Origin: Mantamonas sphyraenae
Taxonomy: Eukaryota > CRuMs > Mantamonadidae
Direction of reading: 5' to 3'
Length of the DNA: 64,000 nucleotides
Assembly (NCBI GenBank): GCA_026936335.1
Contig: JAPMXV010000002.1
Coordinates: forward strand, 248,001 to 312,000
Position 1 is the first letter of the stretch. The number at the start of each line of letters is the position of its first letter. Below, in pieces: positions 56,945 through 64,000 of the stretch. Made by a program: the position numbers and the translations under genes. The notes under the pieces are model-generated. The model ran no database searches, was not told the DNA's origin, and saw nothing but the letters and a program-made list of their open reading frames with translations.

Positions 56945-57871
56945 ATGCGCTCGCTGCTCATAGCCACCTTCTGCATGGCCATTCTGATGTTTACCCTGCA
57001 GGCAAACGGCATCAGCGGCCACACGGCCAGCAGCAGCTCAGTCGACGACACCGTGTGTCCGCATGGCGGCCGGTTTCCCCTGCTAAAGGACGGCACACCC
57101 GACTTTGAGCCCACTCTGCTGAAAATGAGCATCGGCGAAGTGTGGATTGGCATCCTGCTGACGGTGGGCACGGCGGTAGCGGTGGCCCCTCAGCTTGTCC
57201 ACCTTTTGCGCACCCAGTCCAGCGCAGGGCTCTCCCACTGGTCTCTGTTTATGAATCTCATCACACAGTACCTCAGCATTCTTTCCCTTATTGTCATGAA
57301 GGCGCCGCAGCTGCTTGCCTGCCGTCAGGTTGGCCTGTGGCGCTGCAGCCCATCACTGCTCTCTCTAGCCCAAGGGCTCATCCTCTGGCTCGTCTCACTG
57401 CCCATCTATGTCCTCTTTCTCCGCTACTGCAAGAACAAACGAGAGCGGGCCGAGGCGGAGCGCGTGTACTATGTCCACGTGTGCATCTGCGTCCTGTGCA
57501 TGGCTTTCTCCGTCTACCTTCTCGATGCCGCTGGCCCATGTGCAGACGCCACTCGTCTGTGGGCACATACTCTCGGCGTCATCACCACCATCCTCACCAC
57601 CCTCCAGTTCCTTCCCCAGATCCAACTGACCCGTACCACGGGCCAGGCGGGCGCCCTCAGCCTGACTGCCATGTTCATTCAGCTCCCTGGCACGGTGGCC
57701 CTCACCCTGTACATAGCCGTCACCCTCAAGGAGCACATCAACGTTTGGATCTCCTACGCCGTCTCTGCCGTCCAGCAGGCCTATCTCATGTGGCTTGTCC
57801 TGCGCGGGCCTTCTGCTGCAGCGGCCGGCGACAAGTCCAACCGCAAGCGCGCCATTGCCCGAGACGTTTGA
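56945..57871 (+). CDS. PQ-loop repeat membrane protein
   Basis: This single-exon gene encodes 308 residues. A signal-anchor-like N-terminus (SLLIATFCMAILMFTLQANG) precedes a loop with two cysteines, then seven hydrophobic helices. Two PQ motifs are clear: AVAPQLVHLLRTQSSAGLS and FLPQIQLTRTTGQAGALSL, each at the start of a three-helix half, as in the MtN3/PQ-loop superfamily (SWEETs, KDEL receptor, MPDU1, PQLC proteins). The G-ALSLTAMF pattern after the second motif resembles MPDU1 and lysosomal amino-acid exporters of this class. The substrate cannot be told from sequence. The C-terminus is short and basic. Confidence 0.85.
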   Translation: MRSLLIATFCMAILMFTLQANGISGHTASSSSVDDTVCPHGGRFPLLKDGTPDFEPTLLKMSIGEVWIGILLTVGTAVAVAPQLVHLLRTQSSAGLSHWSLFMNLITQYLSILSLIVMKAPQLLACRQVGLWRCSPSLLSLAQGLILWLVSLPIYVLFLRYCKNKRERAEAERVYYVHVCICVLCMAFSVYLLDAAGPCADATRLWAHTLGVITTILTTLQFLPQIQLTRTTGQAGALSLTAMFIQLPGTVALTLYIAVTLKEHINVWISYAVSAVQQAYLMWLVLRGPSAAAAGDKSNRKRAIARDV

Positions 57872-57872
57872 G

Positions 57873-57896
57873 ACACACACACACACAAACACACAC
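57873..57896. repeat. (CA)n microsatellite between same-strand genes
   Basis: A 24-base CA-rich run begins directly after the stop codon of the PQ-loop gene. It probably lies in the 3' untranslated region or the next promoter. Confidence 0.75.
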
Positions 57897-58027
57897 GTAC
57901 AATGAAAAACATGGGTTTGGTTGAGAGTGCCAGTGGTGTGCAAACGCGGGCGGGGCCTGTGGGGAAAAAGCAGGTCGCTGTCGCTGGCCAGCCCCCCCGA
58001 CCCAACCCAAAATCCCACGCGGCTGCC

Positions 58028-61000
58028 ATGAGCTTACTCAACGGCAACCTCAACATAGGAGCGCACTCGTTCCAGACGGTGACGTTCAGTGGGGTGCCTT
58101 CGTGTGATACGTGTGGAGACGTGATGTGGGGCCTTCGCAAACAAGGGATGAAGTGCCTGTACTGCGGCTACGCGACACATCACAAGTGTGCGGACGACAG
58201 TCCGACAAACTGCACGGGTGTGGTGGTGGCCAAGGAGAACAAGGAAAAGAAGAAGAAGAAGAAGAAGAAGAGCAAGAAAAACTCGGGGGATGCAGAGGGA
58301 AGCGACGAAAAGGAAACGGGCTCAAAGAAAGGCCAACTCGGCGTGCCCTCGCTGGGCAAGCAGTCTGCAGGCTCGCTTGCGCGACGCATCAGCATCGGCA
58401 GTATGCTGTCGCCACGCAATGCCGGAAGGGACAACAGCAACAGTAACAACGACGCGCCCAATAGTGCGCCCACAAAGACCCTACGCACCAGCACCTCTGC
58501 TGGCGACATCCGCCGTTCCTCCTTGGAAGCAGACGGCTCGGATGCTGCGGGCAGCTTTGGACTGGGCAGCTCACCAGGCACGACTTCCACCCTCTCGTCG
58601 AGTGTCGGCAGTGCGGGCTCCGCGTCGAGCGGGCCATTCAGTGCCACCCTTGGACGCAAAAGCGCCCTCAGCCTTTTCGGCCGCCAACGCACGTCCAGCA
58701 GCGTCGACTCGACCGGATCCCTGTCTCATACGCCGCCGCGGCTAGGCAAGTCTGTGCTGCGGCGAAACACGGACGATGTGAGCGCCGCCTCGGTGGCGGC
58801 GGTGGCCAGTCAAAGTGTTAGCGACGGCGGCGGCGGCGAAAAGTCGTCGTCGCTGGAAGACGACTCGCTGCTGAATAAGAGACGGCACGGCGTCGATTCC
58901 AGTGACGACGAATCGGCCAATGAGACATTCAAGAGCACAAGCGAAACGAGCAAGAGCTCCGGGGTGCCGCCGCTGCAGCGCAGCGCAACGATGAGCTCGG
59001 CCACCTTTCGCAAGAAGCAGCTGGAGCTGGAGTTTGCGAAGCTCAAGAAGGAGGCAGGTGAACAGGCGGAGCGAGAAGCAGAGGCAGCCAAGGCGAAACA
59101 ATCGCGCACAGAGACAGTGGACACAACCATGAGCGAGCTGAGCGTGGAGGACACCGACGAATTTGCGGAAACGGAAGGCGACACAGACGACGAGACGGAC
59201 GGCACACACGGCGATGCGACGGACGACGAGGACGATGACATCACAGACGACGAAGAATCGGATGGCGAGGAAGAGGAAACGGAACCCAAGCCGAGGATCC
59301 TGTGGAACAAGGCGTTGCAAGTGGGGCAGGACAAGGTGGTGGCCTTGTCGCAAGCCAACGGGATGATCGAGGCAGGAGACCATGACGCCGCTCTGGAACT
59401 GCTTTCCACAGTGGAGTGGAGTCGTGCACGCGAGTTGGAAGCCAAGGTGCTGCAGCAACGAGGAGACATAGAGGCGGCCATGGACAAGCTGAAGGAGGCC
59501 CTGCAGCTAAGCCAGCACGAGCTTGCTGAAAAGACAGCGTACTTGCGCACTGCACAGGAGCTCGTGGAGTACCAAGAACGCGTCGAGACACGCCTGGGCA
59601 AGCAGTTGGAGCGCTCAGAGCGACTGAACAAAAAGACTCAAGGCCAGTTGCGCGAGGGCCTGCGCAAGCTCAACCTGCTCGAGTCCAAGGACAAGCGCAA
59701 GAAGATGGAACAGAGCAAACAGTTTGCCACCGCCCTGTCGCAGCTGACAAACACGCTGCAGCAGTTCGAAGACGGTACAAGCGAGGAGGTAAGGAGCGGC
59801 GACGGGGATTGGCTCGTGGTAGGGATGGCCGAGGCACGCCGGGACATTCACTCACACTCACACGCACGCACACACACACACACACTCTCTCGTTCGCACA
59901 CAGGCGGAGAGTGGCTCATCGTCAGGGTTCCAGGAGTTGAACGTCAAGGACAGTGTGGAAAAGAAGAAGAAGCGGTATGTGGTGTGAAATAGCATGGAAT
60001 CGGAGGAATGGTGGTGGTAGTAGTAGAAGGTGTGACGGACGTGCGTGCGTGCGCTGACACGGAGATGCGGGCGTCGCTGTGGGGGGAAACGTCAACCACA
60101 CAGACTGGAAATGAGTGCAGAGCAAGGACGGCTGTTGTGGGAGAAACTAGACAACCAGGCTGTGGACCGTGGACCCACGGGTCTGGAAAACGCGCAGTAT
60201 CGCACACGCGAAGAAAAGTACAAGATGCTGAATGTGGAAACGGAGCTGGAGGAGATTATTTCCATCAAGGGCGGCAACGTGGCGGACGACCAGCACATTT
60301 GGGCGGAACCAGACAGGGATTTGTTTGGATCGTGCATCGATCTGGTCATGAACGGCAACGAAGTGAGCCATGCGTCTGTAAACAGGCTTGTGGAACACGT
60401 GACGTCGCCGAACAACCACGAGGAAGTCAAGGTGGTGGTGCTCAACTACCGCACATTTATCTCGCCGCTGAAAATGCTGTGGAAGCTGGTGCAGCGATGG
60501 AATGTGCCTCCAGAAAACGACGCCGAGGTGCTGGAGATTGTGCAACACCAGGTGTACGAATTCCTGCTGGTGTGGCTCAGCGATCAACCGGAAGACTTTC
60601 GCCAGGACGGCGAACTGGAGCACTACCTGCGCATGTTTTTGGAGGAGCAGATGCGCGACGGAGGGCACGAGACGTGGGCAGAGCGGCTGATCTTTGTGTT
60701 TTGGAGGCTGAGGCGTCGATGCCCGAGCCCATTCTGGACCTTGCGCCGCTGCCTGACACGCCAAAGAATGTGCTGATGCCCTCGCTGGAGTGGCATGAGG
60801 TGAAGCCCGAAGAACTTGCGCGTCAGCTGACCATCAAGGATTGGGAATCGTTCAAGGAGGTGAAGGGCACGGAGTTTCTTAACCTGGCGTGGAGCAAAGA
60901 GTCGCTGCAGCACATGGCCCCCAACCTACTGGCGTGCATTATGCGATCCAATGGTGTGTCCAACTTTGTGATCAAGTCAATCATGGAGGCGGAAACGGCG

Positions 61001-61540
61001 AAGCAGAGGGGCAAGCTGATGTCTCTGTTTTGTTCGCTGGCTGCGCAGCTGAAGAAGATGCACAACATGGCCGCCATGGCGTCTGTGGTGGCAGGTCTGA
61101 ACAACCAGGCCGTACATAGGCTGAAGTTCTCACGCAAGCACCTGAAGCGGTCGGACTTGAGCGACCTGAAAAAGTGCGAACGAGTGATGAACCCCGAGGG
61201 GGCGTACAAGAGTTTCCGAGAAGAGGTGAACGCCGCCCTGGCCAGTGGCGAATCTGTGATTCCCTTCTTGGGTGTGTTTTGCTCCGATCTGACCTTTGTG
61301 GAGGACGGCAACCCAGACACGAAGGACGGCCTGGTGAACTTCCACAAGAAGGTGCTCATCTACCGCATCATCGACTTTGTGGCGCGTTGTCAACGCCACC
61401 CGTATAACCTGGTGGAGGTGCCGCAGATTTCGCGCTTCTTTGAGAGCTCGGCACTTCCCTACGAGCTGGACGAGGAGGAGACCTACCAGCGCTCGCTGAC
61501 GTACGAGCCTCGCGGAGCAAAGGCCAAGGACATTGCATGA
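58028..61540 (+). CDS. C1-domain / coiled-coil / RasGEF signalling protein, three exons
   Basis: Exons 58028-59788, 59904-59974 and 60104-61540 encode about 1,089 residues. A perfect C1 zinc-binding pattern runs from His13 to Cys62 (C26, C29, C43, C46, H51, C54), the module that binds diacylglycerol. A polylysine run, long Ser-rich and acidic disordered stretches and a coiled coil (around nt 59320-59760) follow. Exon 3 carries a RasGEF-N domain (VVLNYRTFISPLKML, YEFLLVWLSDQPEDF) and a CDC25-type RasGEF domain (LARQLTIKDWESFKEV, SIMEAETAKQRGKLM, VVAGLNNQAVHRLK, IPFLGVFCSDLTFVEDGNP), which activates Ras-like GTPases. The frame breaks at a TTTT run (60699-60702); one added T joins the two domains. 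Introns are GTAAGG...CACACAG and GTATGT...CACACAG. An in-frame ATG at 57902 would add 42 residues. Confidence 0.88.
58246..58270. repeat. (AAG)n repeat coding polylysine
   Basis: A run of AAG triplets right after the C1 domain encodes eight lysines. It gives a strongly basic patch that could add to membrane binding by the C1 domain. Confidence 0.8.
59848..59886. repeat. (CA)n tract inside an intron
   Basis: This CA-rich run fills the middle of the first intron of the RasGEF gene and leads towards its ACACAG acceptor. It replaces the usual polypyrimidine tract. Confidence 0.75.
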
Positions 61541-62296
61541 CGCAGCTGCGTCAATGCTGGGCCCAGAAGGCGGAAGAGAGATGAGAGATGTGAGGGGAGA
61601 GGTGATGGATCTGTTTCAAGAGAATTTTCATTTTTGGCTTTGGTTTTGCATGCGTCCTGCATCCGCGACGGTGTTTCCGTGTGGTTGGGAAGCAGGACAA
61701 GGCGGGAGGGCGGGTGGGTGGGTGCATGCAAGCAGTGACGATGTGGTGAGAGGGGTCGAGGCTGAGGAGCGAAGCGGGTGTGGTGGCCAAGGGCAAAGGA
61801 AATGCAGGGCAGAGCCGGGAAGGAACAAGCCGAGTGCACAGACACACTATGCACAGAGGGGAGGCAAGCAGGCAAAGAAGGATGGAAGTGCAGGGGTATG
61901 TGCCCCGTGTGATTGCGTAGCGAGCCTCAGGACATCATGGAAACAGAGGATGCAGCACGTTCCTTGCGGAAGCGGCGTTTCGGTCGACGCACCCATTACA
62001 CGGGGCTTTTAAAAAAAGGTACTCTGCGAGAGCCACTCGATGCAGTCGACATCACCAGGTTATCTCCATGCAAAGCACAGAAACCGGTTTTCCGAGTGCA
62101 AGCGATACGGGCCTCGGGTAAAATTGTGTTGTTGGTCGGCCTCGCGCTGAGCGCAAGACACGTAGGTCATCAATTGCACAGACACTGCATGGAGTGTGAT
62201 GGTGTGGAGCACAGGCTGGCAGATCGGAGACTGCGAGCATGAGAGAGAGAGAGATGCGAGAGAGAGAGCAAGTGCGCGTTCCGTGGCAACACGACG
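61541..62296. other. Intergenic region between the RasGEF gene and VPS52
   Basis: This 756-base gap is the longest unannotated stretch. It has GGGTGGGTGG tracts (near 61702-61722), an A-run (62010-62016) and a GAGA-rich purine run (62240-62275) just before the VPS52 start. Open frames on both strands are short, and none looks like a protein I know. I found no tRNA-like fold by eye. Confidence 0.55.
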
Positions 62297-64000
62297 ATGG
62301 AGGAGGACGAACCGCAGCTGACGGCAGAGCAGCAGGCAGCGCTGGACGCGAAGAAGGCCATGCTTTTTGGCGGGGCAGTGGTGACATCCACGCCACAAGA
62401 AAGCGGGGAAGACGAGGACGGACGGGAGAGTGACGACGAGGACGCAGGGGAGGGCAAGGAGAAGCGGAGCGGAGTGGTGAACTCGTTGTTGGCAAGCACA
62501 AAGGCGGCTGGCAAGGAGACAGAGAGGCGGAGTGACGAGGACGAGGCGGACGGAAGCTTCCTGGAAGGCACAGGGTTCCTGGACTTTGATGCGCTGGACA
62601 TGACGACGGACGAAATCGACCTGGCGGAAATCGACGGTGAGTTGCGGCCCAGCCCTCCCTCGGAGAAACCAAGCGACCACTCACACGGGATCCACACACG
62701 CACACACAACTCACGTAGAGGACATGAAGCGCTTCCAAGAGGACGACAAGGTGAAGGAGGCGCTGCTGTCGGGCGTGGACATGCGTCAGTACCTGAAGAA
62801 AGTGGAGACGGAGCTGCACGCGGCTGAAAAGGAGAGCGTGGACGAGTGTACGTGCACACGGGGACGGGGACACAGCACATCTTCACTCCCATGGAACTCT
62901 GACACCCTTGTGGACACACACACACACGCACACGACACACACACACACACGCACGTGCACGCACAGACATTCGAGAGAGCGAAAACCTCGCTACACTCCA
63001 CGGACAGATCCGAGAGTGCGACGACATCCTGGCTGTGATGGAGGGCATGCTGTCGCAGTTTCAGGAGAACCTGGGCAACATCTCGTCGGAAATCAAGTAC
63101 TTGCAGGACGAGTCGTTCTCGATGAACATCAAGCTGAAGAACCGGCGTGCGGTGGAAGGGGACTTGGGCCATTTCGTGCAGGAAATCCTCATCTCGGAGG
63201 AACTGGTGGACACAGTGTGCAACCAGCCCGTGGACGACGAATTTGTGGACAGTCTCAAGGCCCTGGACCAGAAGCTGCGCTTCATCAATCACCACAGCGA
63301 GCGTGAGGCGCGTGCGGCTGAAGACGTCGCCCAGGAAGCCGAGTTCCTGCGCATTAAGGCAGCCACCAAGATCCGCGAGTACCTGCTGGATCTGTTTGGG
63401 TCGCTCAAGAAGCCACGCACCAACATCCAGATCCGACAGCAGAACACGCTGCTCAAGTACGCCTACATGATGGTGTTTCTGGAGGCGCACGCCAAGGATG
63501 TGGCCCTGGAGATCCAGCAGGTGTACGCAGACACCCTGTCGCGCATCTACAGCGGCTACTTTGCAAACTACATCAAGAGCATGTCCAAGATCCAGTACGA
63601 GGTGTGCGGCAAGAACGACCTGTTGGGCGTGGTCGAGCAGCAAAGCGGTCTCAACCTCAGCAAGCTGTTTGGCGGCAAGCAGAACTTTAAAAAGGGCAGC
63701 GCGTTTGCACTTGGAGGGCGAGACAAGATTGTAGGTTGGAGGGAGAAGGGGAGAGGTGCACATGCGTGTGGCTGACACTCACGCTTCACTTGCTACTTCT
63801 ACGACAGCTGGACGAGATCGACACACCTGCAATTGTGTCGCACATAGCAGAGCAGAAGGACAAGGTGCCGTACGAGGCTGTGTTTCGCTCTGTACACCAG
63901 CTGTTGATGGACGCAGCCACGAGCGAGTTTCTGTTTGTGCTGGAGTTTTTCCGCAGCAAAGAGGTGTTCAACGACGTGTTTGCAAAGTCGCTGGCTCTGG
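62297..64000 (+). CDS. VPS52: GARP/EARP tethering complex subunit VPS52 (3' truncated by window end)
   Basis: VPS52 belongs to the GARP and EARP complexes that tether endosome-derived vesicles at the trans-Golgi network and recycling endosomes. Exons visible are 62297-62636, 62719-62847, 62967-63730 and 63808 onward, in phases 1, 1 and 0. Splicing restores the conserved motif EYIRESENLATLHGQI across the second join. Others are VMEGMLSQFQENLGNISSEI, MNIKLKNRRAVEG, AATKIREYLLDLFGSLKKPRTNIQI, NTLLKYAYMMVFL, LSRIYSGYFANYI, and YEAVFRSVHQLL in the last visible exon. The N-terminus is an acidic, disordered extension. Introns are short (82, 119 and 77 nt) with donors GTGAGT, GTACGT and GTAGGT. The rest of the gene lies beyond base 64000. 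Confidence 0.94.
62913..62966. repeat. (CA)n tract running into a splice acceptor
   Basis: A CACACA/CACG-rich run occupies the 3' half of the second VPS52 intron and ends at its GCACAG acceptor. Confidence 0.75.

Noticed and set aside
62052-62873. Minus-strand open frame of 273 codons near VPS52
   Set aside because: It runs across the VPS52 promoter, first exon and an intron in antisense and has a Ser/Pro/Arg-rich random composition.

Overview
The window looks like nuclear DNA of a GC-rich, flagellated, free-living protist. The evidence is spliceosomal GT-AG introns, eukaryote-only genes (IFT52, MORN5, SFI1-type centrin-binding proteins, VPS52, eIF2B alpha, DNAJC8, ZNF511), the standard genetic code, strong GC bias at third codon positions, and very tight spacing with about one intron per 2.5 kb. 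An apusomonad such as Thecamonas would fit, but that is an inference and not something the sequence proves. I see no rRNA or tRNA gene, transposon, CRISPR array or bacterial operon.

Layout. 1-5538 (+): the 3' part of a large many-pass membrane protein with a C-terminal PH domain. 6022-16575 (-) and 17622-27737 (+): two giant divergent paralogues of about 3,340 and 3,220 residues. Each has a signal peptide, dozens of beta-propeller-like repeats, 10-cysteine Frizzled-like modules and a C-terminal membrane anchor. A three-exon mitochondrial chaperonin-10 gene (16664-17430) sits between them. 27875-32586: an RMDN-like TPR protein, MORN5, eIF2B alpha and a cysteine-rich type I membrane protein, with alternating orientation. 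32643-44080 (-): a gigantic SFI1-repeat protein of about 3,740 residues. 44152-49727 (+): a ZNF511-like zinc-finger protein, an F-box/leucine-rich protein with a C-terminal membrane segment, and a second, smaller SFI1-like protein. 49707-53173: DNAJC8, a TOM1/GPR137-like seven-pass protein, a FHIT hydrolase and a C2orf76 (UPF0538) homologue. 53200-56843 (-): a tight same-strand trio of an unknown protein, IFT52 and another unknown protein. 56945-64000 (+): a PQ-loop protein, a C1/RasGEF signalling protein, and the 5' part of VPS52, which runs off the window.

Themes. Several genes serve the cilium or basal body (IFT52, MORN5, two SFI1-like proteins). Others are housekeeping genes for splicing, translation initiation, endosome-to-Golgi tethering and mitochondrial folding. 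Seven neighbouring pairs are head-to-head with 71-219 bp between start codons, so shared promoters are likely. Ten otherwise open reading frames are broken by single-base shifts. Nine of these fall in short homopolymers and one in a two-base run, so most are probably sequencing errors and I annotate the genes as intact. Exon joins were deduced by reading phase and by family knowledge; no alignment was run.
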